Source: Trametes villosa
Lineage: Eukaryota > Basidiomycota > Agaricomycetes > Polyporales > Polyporaceae
Assembly: GCA_002964805.2 (NCBI GenBank)
Contig: PUDQ02000001.1
Coordinates: forward strand, 124,001 to 188,000
Length of the DNA stretch: 64,000 bases
Direction of reading: 5' to 3'
Shown one piece after another: positions 23,249 through 34,532 of this stretch (its first letter is position 1; every line of letters begins with the position of its first letter). The notes beneath the pieces were generated by a model. It made no database searches. It was given only the letters and a program-made list of their open reading frames with translations, and was not told where the DNA came from. The translations under genes were made by a program, and so were the position numbers.

Positions 23249-24130
23249 CTATACAGAACTAAGAAGGGGGTCGTCGATGCTCGGTATGACTCGCGTAGGC
23301 TTCATCATATTCTCCCGTAGGAATCGACCATCTACCCCAAGCTTCAGTATCCGTTTCAGCAATATAGAAAGAGAGGGGGCTTACTCGGCGCATCGTTCTC
23401 TCTGGATCTCCACACAGCCTCTTCGAAGTCCTTCGCCACACCCGTGCGTACATGTCTCGCAACAAGTCTCTTCTCCGCTTCATCTTCTGCAATATCAATG
23501 TACCACCGCTCGTCGAGAAGCTCTGCGGCAGCCGACCAAGGTGGGATGGCGAGGAAGGTGTACAGCCCCTCGACGACTACCAGCCTGTGATGCGGGTAGA
23601 CAGGTATCGCGTCGAAGACTGGATCCTTCTTCTCGTGTGAGAAGGACGGCGCATAGACAACCGGGGCGGTACCAGCAGACACGGATAGCGGTTCCCGAAG
23701 AGCGCGTACGAAGGTAACGTATCCGTCACCATCGAAGGTCCAGTGCGCACCACGCCGGTCGTGTGCCAGCTTTGGGTCAGGAAACGCGTCAAGCTGCGCG
23801 CGGGTGAGGTGCCAGCCGTCAAGGCCGATGAAAGCCGCTATGGGTTGGTCGGACGGCGCGCTCTGGGTTGCTGCGCCGATAGCATTGTCGGGGGAAGGGC
23901 GGGAAGACGAAGCGGCGGCAGCGGCGTTGACGCGCTCGACGATGAGATGGGCGAGTGTGGACTTGCCGGACGCGGGTACGCCTGCGATGCCCACCAGGAG
24001 TCGCCTATCTGGTGGAGTCCTACAGCGCGCCTTGGAGGTAAGCTAGCTGCTTCGTCTCTATCAGAACGGTAGCTCACTCTTTCAGGCGATCTACCAGAAA
24101 CCGAGAAAGCTCCTCCGCAACTTTGTCCAT
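23249..24130 (-). CDS. P-loop kinase, uridine kinase/phosphoribulokinase superfamily
   Basis: This is a 256-residue ATP-dependent small-molecule kinase. Exons: 24130-24078, 24019-23385, 23331-23249. The Walker A motif GVPASGKS is at residues 31-38. FIGLDGWHLTRAQLDAFPD and FDGDGYVTFVRALREP are the substrate-loop segments seen in nucleoside or pantothenate-type kinases. YIDIAEDEAEKRLVARHV and the C-terminal NDAPNGRFLREN end the fold. The acceptor ggggtag (23338-23332) was chosen because it yields this NGR..EN ending; two other AGs give unrelated tails. Yeast Yfh7 and bacterial fructoselysine/nucleoside kinase-like proteins share the pattern. The real substrate is unknown. It shares a 272-base divergent promoter with the metallo-beta-lactamase-fold gene. 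Confidence 0.85.
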
Positions 24131-24402
24131 CTGAGTGCTTGCCGTGGGCTCAGTAAGGCTGCAGAGAGGCCGCGAACTTGCAGATCGTTATCGTGCGGGG
24201 ACAGTTCAACGCACGTGGCCGCGCGACGCGTCTTAATTGCTCGCGACGCGTCGTGACGTCATTCGCGACGATGTACTCAGACTGACAGCTTGTACCACTG
24301 AGCAGCGTCCCCGCGACCCACGGAATACATGGGCTTCTCATCGGTTAACTCGCACGTACGACGAGTCTCTACACCCACATACTCTCTTGTTTAACCTCCA
24401 CT

Positions 24403-25633
24403 ATGAGCGCAGCTGCACAGGTCACAGTCGTCGCGGACTTGACAGTCGACACCAGCGATACCCGGCCTCCCACCAAGGGCACCCAGGTCGCAGGGTCTGC
24501 GCCCCTCCCGAAAGCGCTGAAAGTGCATCCCACTAAACCTGGGGGTGAGAATGCTACCCTTACGTTTGTCGGCACCGCGACGACGCTGCTCGAATGGCGC
24601 GGTCTACGCATCATGACCGACCCGAACTTTCTTCACGCCGGAGGTATATCGTTTTTGCCTTTTCCCTGGTCGAACCTAGCTGATAGACGTCCATTTTGCA
24701 GACCACGTTCACCTCGGTCCTGGTGTGACCGCCGAACGACTCACCCACCCTTCCGTACCCCTCGACAAGCTTCCCCCAATCCACCTCATCCTGCTTTCTC
24801 ACTACCACGAGGATCACTTCGACAAAGTGGTCGAAGACCGCCTCCGGCGGGACCTCCCCATCATCACTACTCCCCACGCCCAACACCATCTCACGGAAGC
24901 GCAAGCTAAAGGCGAGCCCTTTACCGCCGTCACCCCCCTTGATACTTGGCAAGCCGCAGACGTCCACGCTGCAGGCGACGGTGGCGAAGCGAAGTTGAGA
25001 GTCACTGCCATGCCCGGGAAGCACGTTCCTTCTGGACTGCTCGACACGATCAACAACGCGCTCGGCGCCGTTCCGCCAACGAATGGGTGGATGGTCGAGT
25101 TGCTCGAGGAGCAGGACAGAACGTACAGGATCTACATCAGCGGCGACACCCTGATGGTTGACGACCTGAAGAGCATTCCGGAGAAGTTCCCTCACGTGGA
25201 CTTGATGCTGATACACCTTGGTCAGTGCCTTGTGCCATCCCGCACAGTGTGCTCAACAATTAGCTGACGGATGCGTAGGAGGGACAAGTATCCCCGGACC
25301 GAACATGCCACTACTCATGGTTACGATGGATGCTGCGCAAGGTCAGCCATGCAGCAAGAAGCGCGTCTCAGTCAATCCGATTGCTGACATCGCGGTTTTC
25401 CAGGCATACAGCTAGTGCATCTCATCAACCCGGATGTGACCGTACCGATCCACTACGACGACTACGATGTTTTCAAAAGCCCTCTTAAGGTCAGATCTCA
25501 ACTACGGAGCCTAATGCGCGTTCGTTTTGTTGACACTTGCTCTCAGGATTTCCAGGAGCTAGTGACGCAGGCAGGGCTTGATGAGAAGGTGGTTTATTTA
25601 AACCGAGGGGATCAGTACTCGTTCAAAGTCTGA
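24403..25633 (+). CDS. Metallo-beta-lactamase-fold hydrolase
   Basis: This is a 331-residue protein of the UlaG/NAPE-PLD-like branch (Lactamase_B_2). Exons: 24403-24643, 24702-25220, 25279-25341, 25404-25489, 25547-25633. The metal motif SHYHEDH gives ligands H114, H116, D118 and H119. MPGKHVPSG supplies the next histidine, YISGDTL the bridging aspartate, and VPIHYDDYDVF the last histidine, so the metal centre looks complete. NATLTFVGTATTLLEWRGLRIMTDP is the usual N-terminal beta-sheet. No signal peptide, so probably cytosolic. Such proteins hydrolyse phosphoesters, lactones or N-acyl phospholipids; I cannot choose between these. Confidence 0.9.
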
Positions 25634-26539
25634 GAGACCCAGGAGAGACCGGTCGAATCTAGCAATATATGAGTGAGCACAGATATGATGGTGAACATGT
25701 TCCGTCATGATTAATGCATTTACAGTATATCAGGTTGCAAATTATCTTCCCTAAACGCGCTGGATAGAACCAAGCTGCTGCGCCACATGCGTGGTACAAT
25801 TTGCAACTACTTCGTGCATCATGCCGCATACACTGCGGCTCATAGTCGCGCGCCCCTTCAAGGGTGCGGATCTGTACCGGGTCCTGTCTTTAGAAGGTAC
25901 GCGAGCTGCATTTTCATCCCACGACGCCGACTACGCATTCCAAGTAAGACGCCTCACGAAAGCTGTGCGTTCATTTTGTACAACTGGCACCACTCAGCCA
26001 CCTCCATACCCGCTCACCGGTTGCGGGCGGCCAACTACCTCCCATAGCCACCGTAAAGCCACTTCGGTCGACTTCATACACTACGTCGCGCGGGCGACAA
26101 TCTGTCGACGCACAGAGGCGGTGCACTCGCGCGTCGCGCCTCCCGCTCTATCCACTCAAGAATAGTGGTGCCTGGCGCCGCCGACGCGTTCGCAGCCGCC
26201 CCCTTCCTCATCTCGTATGTTCTGCTTCTCAGGCCCGCTCAGGACTGCCCGAAATCTCACGTACACTTGATCGCCTAGGTTCGCGCGCACGACGTAAGTA
26301 ACTGCTTCCGTGTGTGGTTCGCGCCGAGGTACCACCAAACTGCGCGTGCATATCCGCGTCTGCCTGTCGGACGCGTGGTTTGTCGAGACGTCCTAGGCCG
26401 CTATACGCCCTTCGGGTACTTATGCTCTGGCGATGCGCTCGAGAGACGTCTTCACTGCCTACAAGGTCCGGCGTCCGTCGACCTATAAGAAGGGGACCTT
26501 GCACCATGGGCCGCTCTTTACCTGCCTCTTCAGCCCAGG
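25634..26539. other. Spacer upstream of the secreted-protein gene
   Basis: 906 bases between tandem plus-strand genes. A short frame beginning ATG at 25809 (MPHTLRLIVARPFKGADLYR) runs into a donor-like gtaagacg near 25943 and could be a decayed or small gene, but no matching downstream exon was found. The right end holds the promoter of the secreted-protein gene. Confidence 0.45.
26484..26489 (+). promoter_or_regulatory. TATA box of the secreted-protein gene
   Basis: tataag lies 56 bases before the ATG at 26540, consistent with a strong, regulated promoter and a short leader. Confidence 0.55.
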
Positions 26540-27161
26540 ATGCGCTTCTCCACCTCCACCTTCCTCTCCGGCCTCGCTCTCGCGCTCTCCGCCGCACGCG
26601 CCTCTCCCACCACGCGACAGATCGTTGAACCCCAGCACGGCACGACCGTGAGCCCCGCGGATGGCAGCGCAATAACTCCGGGCGCGAGCTTCCCCTTCGC
26701 GTACGAGAACCGCAACCTCTGCGAGTCCGGGTTTAGCCCCATCTCCGTGTATCTGAGCGCCGCGCCGCCCACCGCCGCGGACGTCACGAGCGACGGCAAG
26801 CTCGCTGACGGCAGCTTCGTGTTCGATTTCGGGGACTACCTCATTGCGAACTTCGGTGGGTGCCCCTCTTCATAGCCCCTCTTTTGGGCTGCGAGACGTC
26901 TATGTAGTGCGCTTGCTGACGTTGGTGTGGTGTAGGTATTCCGCAGATGGGCACGCCGCCGCCGCCGACTCTGACCGCACCCACGCTCGACGGCGTGGCA
27001 GACGGCACGACGCTCTACTTCTCGGTCGTGGAGCTGTACCGGGACTGCCCTGTGAGTGACATGATGCACGGTGCATCTGGAGTGAATCACTGAACGCTGC
27101 TCAACAGGGCCACATTCCGCTCGAGTTCGGGCTCGAGACGACGACAGTAACGTACGCATGA
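26540..27161 (+). CDS. Small secreted protein
   Basis: This is a 161-residue protein of unknown function. Exons: 26540-26855, 26936-27051, 27108-27161. The first 22 residues (MRFSTSTFLSGLALALSAAR, then AS) are a clear signal peptide. The mature part opens with Pro/Thr-rich sequence, and GTTVSPADGSAITPGASFPF resembles the start of Kre9/Knh1-like Ig domains (TPxxGTTVxPGxxFxF), known in fungal cell-wall and GPI proteins. It has two cysteines (residue 56 region and DCP at the end of exon 2), no GPI-anchor tail and no transmembrane segment. A TATA box sits just upstream. Probably an extracellular or wall-associated protein. The family assignment is tentative. Confidence 0.8.
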
Positions 27162-27323
27162 TCGTAACGAAGGGTGGTATGCACTAGATACTGGGTGTAT
27201 TATACAAATGGCCACGACTGGACATGACACTGAGCGGGGGGCATGATAGTCTCGTCGCAAACATGATCATCGACAGCATTCAGACAAAGTGATCCGTCGC
27301 GCTCGTCTATTTTCGTGAGTCGT

Positions 27324-29418
27324 TCAGGTTGAGGCGCGAACCTTGCCCTCGCGCCACTTGCGACCGTACGCCCACACCAGCAGGATCAGCACATTGGTGA
27401 GCGCCATGATACCGCCCCAGATGGTGTACATCCAGCCGTCGCCGAGATGGTCCTGAGCTCGCCGTCAGATATCACATCTATATCGTGTTCGAAAGAGGAA
27501 CGCACTTGGATGGGCACAGCAAGCTCAGCAGCCGCGAAGGCAAACAGTCCACGGAACAGGCTGTTCGTCGCGACAGCAGACGTCGAGATCCCTGCGTTAG
27601 AGTCGACGATGTACGCGAGCGTGCTCGAGTAGATCCATCTGCCCGGCGGACAGCATCAGCTAGCGCACAGTGCCACAAGGACAAGCGAGTACTCACACAG
27701 AGAACAGGCCGCACAGAAACAGGAAGACGACCGGGGCTGCGATATGCACGTTCTCGTGAACAACCCAGCCGTATGCGATGATGGACGGCGGGAGGAACAC
27801 CATGCCGAAGAACGTGGACTGCAGGCGCATCTACGAACCGGCATTCGGGTCAATATAGAGGGACGTCTCGTGAGCGTCAGCATGCGTACCTCGGGGAACC
27901 GTTCTCCACCGCTTTTGCTTTGAACGCGGGCGAGTGTGATGTCGGACCACTTGCCACCTAGGATGCTGCCGGCGACGCTACCTGTAGATCGAGTGAGACC
28001 GTGGTTACCACCCTATACATGGAGTGCGCATACCTGCACCGAACGACAGGAGGACGAGGCTAGCAAACAGCTGTGAGGGTTTACATCTTTCTAACAGAGC
28101 CTTTGACCTACCCAGTATGCAGCGCATCATACCCATACTGCGACCCGAGGACACGGGCGGTCGTGTACAGAATGGAGTACGAAAACCCGTAGATGAAGCC
28201 TACAGGCAGCAGATGAGTTCCTGGCCCAGCAGCTTCATGCTCAGGGGGCTTACCGGACGCAGTCAGTATCACGGGGTTGTTAATGTACCGCAACACCCGG
28301 AACATGGGCATAATCGGATCGACGTCCTTCAGCGACAGCTTGATGTCGTTGAACGCGGGAACCACAGGTTGAGGATCAGCGGCCTCGGCGTCCGAGACAT
28401 GAGCCTCCGGCTTCTTCTCGTCGGTCTTCGACGAGGTGCCCGACTGGTCTGCCTTGCGCTCGCGGTCTTCATGATTCCGCTTTAGAACGCGCTGGTACGC
28501 CAAGCTGCGCTCGCGGCGGAACGTGTCCTTGAACAGGAATGCGAACGACAGGAGGTTCAGTCCTCCAAAGATGACGAGGAACCAGAAGCACGCCCTCCAG
28601 TCAAATCCTTGGGTGAGTCTGGGGTATCAGGATCAGCACCAGGATCAGGAGGCGCCAGGACGTTTACGTACCCTCCTCCGAGAATGGGACCGATGGAGGG
28701 CCCCAACAACGGCGCGCTATAGTACAGACCCATTTTGGAGCCCCGCTCGTGCGAGTCAAAGATGTCGGCCAAGGTCGCTGCGCCGATGGCAAGAACAGCA
28801 CTTGAGCTGCGAAGGAGACCTCAGCTCAGTTCATAGCTCTCAGCCTGGTCTGCCCCAGCGCTTACCCGGCTGCCTGCACACACCGCATACCGATGAGCAG
28901 GCCAATGGACGGCGACAACGCCGCGCCCACTGATCCGCCCACGAACAGCAGGATGGATAGAATGTACACAATCTGTTCGTACCCCATTAGTCTCGCGAGT
29001 CCCAGACGTGCTAGGTGGCGCAGCCTTACCTTCCGGCCCTTGAGCTCGCTCATGACGCTCCATAGAAGAGGTACCACGCCCTGTATGAGCACGAACAGGG
29101 ACAGAGTCCAACTGATCTGCGAGGCCGTAGCATGAAGTTCGTCCTCGATTTCCACAATCGCAGCTTCACTGAAGGTAAGCCCCCCATGTCCATCGACCTT
29201 GTGGCGCGAACTTACGGTTGTAAATCCCGGCAGCAATCGTCGTGATGAGAGATGCAGACGACACGATGAGCAGCGTAGCGGTCTGTACCCGGGCGATGAT
29301 GTCAGAGACAACCGCCACACCGCGTCGACCATGCACGCACCTTGCGCGCCGACGACCATTGGCGGGGGTCGTCGTGCACGGCGACATGCTCGATGTCGAG
29401 TTTCGTCGCGGCCGACAT
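27324..29418 (-). CDS. MFS transporter, DHA1 drug:H+ antiporter type
   Basis: This is a 495-residue membrane exporter. Exons: 29418-29341, 29282-29216, 29163-29030, 28972-28866, 28806-28672, 28618-28254, 28199-28112, 28059-28034, 27981-27890, 27830-27697, 27638-27506, 27452-27324. TM1 region TLLIVSSASLITTIAAGIYN leads into NPAIVEIEDELHA and WTLSLFVLIQGVVPLLWSV, then the A-loop SELKGRK. MGLYYSAPLLGPSIGPILGG is the antiporter motif C. A charged cytoplasmic loop of about 80 residues separates the halves. SGFIYGFSYSILYT, LVLLSFGAGSVAG and GGKWSD follow in the second half. Start MSAATKLDIE is the only in-frame ATG before TM1. The acceptors ending gaag (before 29163) and gctag (before 28059) were chosen because only they restore the conserved NPAI and LVLLSFG segments. 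The substrate is unknown. Confidence 0.9.
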
Positions 29419-31415
29419 GACGGACTTGTTGCGTGCGACGGTCGAACCTGGGGACTGCCAGGGCCTTGCTCGAAACGGACGCGCGAACTCGGACACAGGA
29501 ACGCTGCGAACGGGACAAGACCGACAAGCTATTCATCGTGAGAATGGGGTGATGGCGTGCGGCGCGGAGCGCTTCGCGCGATACAAATAGAGCGGCTTCG
29601 CGGGCGGTCGGCGGTCGCCCACCCCGGCAGGCAACTCCCCGATGTGAAGGATCCTCGCCTCGCCTAGCTCGAGCAATGCAGACGCGGGCCGACTGGCGCT
29701 GCGGGCTTAGAGCGGGACGCCATTATTAGAACGTCATAGGATGCAGTGCTCACGTTGCAAACCCGCGCCTACAACCTCCTCGAACGTGTCCGCCGCTCCG
29801 AGCATGCTCCCTAAACTCGCGTGGCAGCGGCTGCGGGCATCGCGAACGCACCCTCGCGCAACCCGCGGTTCTACTCGCGCGGCGGGGTCGTGTTCGCACA
29901 TTACCGACACCGCCGGCAGCCAGCTGGAGTCGTCCAGGACACAATCCGAGCAGAAGCGGGGATGTCGACGCGCGCAGCGCTGCGGTCAACGTCTCCGACT
30001 GGCTCCGTCCCACACGCCAAGTGTTCCAGACCATAATCAGAGCGACTCTGCGAGCACGCCTGATTGCACGTTCATCGGCAAAGATGCACCGTTGCATATG
30101 GCGCTGTCGACGCGGTTGAAGCGACGGCCGCCCAGGTCATCTGCGTGTGCGCGCCCGCCTTCGTCTCCGCCATCGTGACCCGATGGCGACTGGCTGCGCG
30201 TCGTGTAACAATCGATGCAGACAATGAGATGACTCGCCATCAAGAAGCCGGGGTGGAGCATTCGCCTGGAGAGGAGGAATTGTCAATCCAGCGCCGGCTT
30301 CTCATCACTCAGCAGAACGCTCGCACTCACGGCATTTTGAGATCGGCGGAGCAGCAAGTCTCCAAGCCGCTGGGCTCTCGCATAAGCACCCTCACGGTCC
30401 GGCAACGTTCGCTGAGCATGGAATTCAGTGCGGTGTCTTCAACGTAAGGAAGCGGCGTGAGTACGGCGTAGTTGGGGAATGGGGCGCAAACGTCACGACC
30501 GGGGAATGTCATACGTAGGAGCGGCCTCTTGCGCAATGCTGCATGCAGCACAAGGGTCCGATGAGAACCGGGGATATGCTTCTCATCGGGGCTGTTGATG
30601 TGCATCAAACGGGGAGGGTGCACCGCGTTGGAAGCAGTTAGACGACCGTGAGATGGGCGTCGAAGTCGCAGTCGCTGCAAATCTCGACTGCAAGCTTTAG
30701 ACGGCCGATTGAGTTCATTCCGTCTCCGCAGTCGGCTAGCGGAGTTCAGGGACGCCGCTCGACGGAGTTGGTGGTGATGAAGGGTTCCTGGACACCATGG
30801 TGGCACGAAAGTCCACCGCGGACACGCAGTCTTGGGGATCCACGTAGGTCAGGAAGCTCTATCGCGAGGAAACATTAGCGTATTGCACGTCTAGAGCGGA
30901 GTTGTCAAGGGTGGGTCGAGGTCATTCCACGTAAGGAAAAACAGTCGACGACGTCATCCGGCTCACAGACAGTTGCGAGCTGCTAACCCGCGCATTGACA
31001 GGCTATTGGGTGGACATCAGCGGGGTAATCGCTGCAACATCATTCGGACTCCTAATTCACAATTCGGACTCGAAAAACAGTACTCACAGAAACCGGAAGG
31101 AGGAAGTTCGCATGGGCGATCGAAAGGCATGGAAACCTCCGAACTCAATGGGATGCACGTCCGCGCTGGCGTTCGGGGTATTCTTTCGACAAATCACGCC
31201 CGGCGTCGCTTGCCTGCGGTCAGGAATGGGGTACTGGCGCGCCACATTGCGCGACCTTCACCTCGTGAAAAACTCGGGGTCGCCGGCGCAACCTGAGGAG
31301 CCAGCAGTATAAAAGATGCACTGAGTTGGCCAGACTTTCGACAGGAGACACAGTCATCCACTCACCACCGCAAAAGCACCTTCAGCACCTCAGCCTCACC
31401 ACCCCCACACTTGCC
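29419..31415. other. Gene-free stretch between the MFS and oxygenase genes
   Basis: This is a 2.0 kb divergent region with short, compositionally odd frames on both strands. A minus-strand frame at 30327-30806 and a plus-strand frame at 30064-30447 overlap each other and show no domain. Base composition is less GC-rich than the flanking genes after about 30.4 kb. It may contain old transposon debris, but I saw no terminal repeats or transposase motifs. Confidence 0.45.
31308..31314 (+). promoter_or_regulatory. TATA box of the oxygenase gene
   Basis: tataaaa lies 102 bases before the ATG at 31416. A CA-rich leader (actcaccaccgcaaaagcacc) follows, typical of highly expressed fungal genes. Confidence 0.7.
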
Positions 31416-32586
31416 ATGTCTGCCACCGCTGCCACCACCGCCTCCGTCGCGTCCAACGCCGCCTGGCCCGCTTTCCCCGGTGGAAAGGAGGTCCCCGTCG
31501 CGCCGCTCGCCACCGTCGACCTCGGTCGCCTCATCGCGAAGGACGCCGCTGAGGTCACCAAGCTCCTCGACGTGTGCAAGACGCACGGCTTCTTCTACCT
31601 CGACCTCCAGACCTGCGAGCCCGGCCGCCAGATCCTCGAGGCCGAGCAGGGCTTGCTCCGCTTCATGGAGAAGTTCTTCGCCCAGCCCCACGAGGTCAAG
31701 ATGCTCGAGGACCGCAAGTCGCACACTCACGGGTAGGTTCCTAACTCTCTCAAGGACGCTTGACAAGACTAACTTGGCGGCTTCGCAGATTCAAGCCGGT
31801 TGGCACGTTCTCCGGCACCAAAAATGGCAGCAGGGACTGCTACGAGACTCTGAAGGTCAGTAAATTGCTCAAGACATGCATGACTACAAACTTACAACGA
31901 TTTCTCAGGTCTCTCGCGCCGAGATGGTGGAGAAGTCCCCCAAGCTCCCCGAGGACGTCAAGAAGCAGGAGCAGCTGTTCGACACCTTCATCTCCCTGTC
32001 GCACTACATCACGCACACCCTGCTCGAACGCCTCTCTGATGCGCTCGGCCTCAACGGCGGCGCGCGCCTCGAGCAGTTCCACCGCGACGGCGAGGAAACG
32101 AACACAACCCTCGTCATGCTCCACTACCCGCCGAGCGACTCCGACGACACCATCGGCCACAACAAGCACACCGACATCGGCTCGATCACGCTCCTCTTCA
32201 GCGAGCAGTGGGGCCTCCAGGTCTGGTCGCCCGAGACCGACAGCTGGGCCTTCATCCAGCCCCGCCCGCGCGGCCACGCCACGATCAACGTCGGCGACTC
32301 GCTCCGCTTCCTCAGCCAGAAGCGCCTCTACTCCTGCCTCCACCGTGTCATCCCCCCCGCCGGTGGCCGCCAGAGCGAGGACCGCTACTCGATCGCGTAC
32401 TTCCTCCGCCCGGAGAACAACGCGGTCTACGAGGACCCGAACGGGAAGAAGGTCACTGCGCGCGAGTGGCACGACGACAAGTACGTGATGTTCGGAGAGC
32501 CGCACGTGAAGCAGGAGGCGAGCCCGATGCTCACCGGCGGCATGGAGCCCATCCTCGGGAGCCGTGCCATCGAGGTCACCAACTAG
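31416..32586 (+). CDS. Isopenicillin-N-synthase-like 2-oxoglutarate/Fe(II) oxygenase
   Basis: This is a 353-residue non-haem iron oxygenase. Exons: 31416-31732, 31789-31855, 31909-32586. The N-terminal DIOX_N domain has VPVAPLATVDLGRLI and CKTHGFFYLDL. The jelly-roll carries the iron ligands H215 and D217 (KHTDIGSITLLF) and H273 (CLHRV), and R287-Y288-S289 binds the co-substrate. All required residues are present. Members oxidise alkaloids, gibberellins, beta-lactam precursors and other secondary metabolites, and most need 2-oxoglutarate. A strong TATA promoter suggests regulated, abundant expression. Codon use is strongly C-ending, like the housekeeping genes, which argues against recent transfer. 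The substrate is unknown. Neighbours (an MFS exporter and a Dabb-barrel protein) are compatible with, but do not prove, a metabolic role. Confidence 0.92.
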
Positions 32587-33666
32587 ACGGCGAAAAGTCG
32601 GAACAGCGGTAGCGGATGCTCATCTTCTCCTGTGTATGCTCGCCAGTAGTCGTGTAAAGAAAATGTAGCCAGCCTCAGATCATGAATCAATCACCTGTCT
32701 CGTAGAACAACCTACCTCTGCGCGACGGTTTATCACTCACTTGGAAGCATTCCACGGCGGTGAGTTTCGCCGACCGGTCTGTCCGAACCTCTATGGTTGG
32801 CCCGCCTGTGCCGCAGCGGTCTGCCTCGTCGATCGCAGCAACGCAGATCGATGCCCACGTTGTAAGCTGACTCAAGAGGTATTATGCATTAGAAAGTGAG
32901 TGGAGATCGCCGTAGGGATTGCATGAGGCACATACAGTAGATCGCAGCTCAAGAATCGCGGCTATGCACGTAATGACGCTTCTATTGATAATTCGGAGAC
33001 TTGAGAACTTTTGGGACTTGTCTCGCTTCCACGATACGGGAGCCGCGGATTTGCGTGGTCAGAAGCTCAAAATGCTGGCATCAGAGAGTTCCATGGTTTT
33101 GGAGAGTAAATGTGTTGGGCTGTACGCGAGGCGACGCGGTCGGAGGAAGGAAACGCGACTGAGATGTGCGGCGAACTCGAAGACGCCGCGCCACAACGCC
33201 CTCTTCGGCGCCTCTGAGTCTAAATTCGGAGCCGGTCGCCCGGCCCGACATCCCCTGGGCTAAATTCTGTCCTCGGCGCGGGCTTCCGGAGGCTCTCCCA
33301 AGAGGCGTTTTATCGCTTTCTTCTGCAGAGTGATTGGACACCCACCACGTAGAGTTTATGCTACGCTGACCGACAATATTCGCCTCCTCGTATCTGGGCG
33401 GCATTATAGGATCTCAAGTAGGTATGCCCAGCGTCGTCAAAAACTCATGTCATAAGCACAGGTTCAACTGGCACAGCAACACAGCAGAAGGTCCCCACGG
33501 TCACCATACTTCCAGCCGGATGCATCATATCATTCGCCAATATTAATAAACAACGAGCCATACTCACACTCTCACTCCCATTGTACGCTTTGCTGAATAC
33601 GGCTTCCGTCCTCCCGGGTACTGCAAATTATCCTCAACGTTTCTCCCGAGACTATTAACCCGAGAT
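32587..33666. other. Spacer between the oxygenase and Dabb genes
   Basis: 1.08 kb, noticeably more AT-rich than the flanks in its right half (33400-33660), with stretches such as atattaataaacaa. It holds the oxygenase 3' UTR and the Dabb-gene promoter. No gene recognised. Confidence 0.5.
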
Positions 33667-34149
33667 ATGACGATCCTGCACGTTGGTACGTTGAGGTCGC
33701 ATCTCACCAGCGCTGTCGGTTGTCATAGAAGCTAACAGCGAGTCCAGCGTTGGCGAAGCTGGACGAATCTTGCCTGCAAGAATCCAGAGAAGAAGCGTAC
33801 CGGCAAATCCATCGCATGATGGCGGAAATACCAGTGCCTAAACAGAACGTTCGGGTTGGCCCGCCGATCAATCCAACAAGTACGCTAGGATACAACATCA
33901 GTGCGGACATGTTCTTCAGCGAAGTGGTCGAGTCCGAGCAGCGGCTGATGCATGGCTATGCTGCAGTGCTGTCCATCACCTTCGACAAGTACGACGACTT
34001 CAAGTGCGTGCATCTCCGAGGAGTTGAGTGGTAGCGACCACGCATACTGAGCACTCCGCTGTAGAGCATATTTGAAGCATCCGGAACATATCAAGTACGT
34101 TTTGGTCACTGTATGCGACGCAACGGTTGATTTTGAGCCCCTTGGTTAG
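33667..34149 (+). CDS. Stress-responsive A/B barrel (Dabb) domain protein
   Basis: This is a 119-residue single-domain protein. Exons: 33667-33685 (19 nt), 33748-34003, 34065-34149. It begins MTILHVALAKLDES, the first strand of the ferredoxin-like barrel, with the histidine of the family's HxVLxK pattern. A helix then carries NRMMAEIP-like sequence (HRMMAEIPVPKQNVRVGPPI). VLSITFDKYDDFKAYLKHPEH is the signature second half, and VTVCDATVDFEPLG is the final strand. The length equals the usual single-domain size (about 100-120). Dabb proteins include stress proteins of unknown activity and olivetolic-acid-type polyketide cyclases. No catalytic function can be claimed here. The short first exon makes this gene easy to miss. 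Confidence 0.85.
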
Positions 34150-34532
34150 GCTATTCAAGCGTTACGGCCCTGCTTTGCGCGGTCAGTCACCCCTTGAATA
34201 TTCCTCACCATGGAGCTTACGCGCCGGATCACGGTTTAGAAATGATCACATACCAGGTGGATGGCACGGCTCCCGAGAGCAAGCTCTGATCTCATACATC
34301 GGAGTCCTTCAAACGGAAATATGCAACGCGCTCATCGGAGCAGGTGCATGTCCCCGAAGGTACCCATCGCTCCTGGTAGCCGTGCCCACGTAATGTGCAT
34401 TTGGACACTAGACACTACAATACACCCGCGTTGGCGCAGTACATGGATTCAGGGAACCTTCCGACCGACACTGAGGGAGCTGCGGTTGTCTGGAATCTTT
34501 CCATAGCTGCGTCATCTCCCATGCCCTTGTAT
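34150..34532. other. Convergent 3' region, Dabb and carboxypeptidase genes
   Basis: 383 bases between two stop codons on opposite strands. No coding signal; expected to contain two overlapping or abutting 3' UTRs. Confidence 0.5.

Noticed and set aside
25809..25943. Possible first exon starting MPHTLRLIVARPFKGADLYR with a donor-like end
   Set aside because: No downstream exon continues it convincingly, so it is only noted in the spacer entry.
28060..28111. Earlier acceptor (cag before CTGTTTGC) in the MFS gene
   Set aside because: It shifts the frame relative to the next exon; the acceptor gctag keeps LVLLSFGAG and closes the frame.
30327..30806. Minus-strand frame of 159 codons
   Set aside because: Overlaps a similar frame on the other strand, has no family resemblance and no flanking exons; might be debris but cannot be supported.
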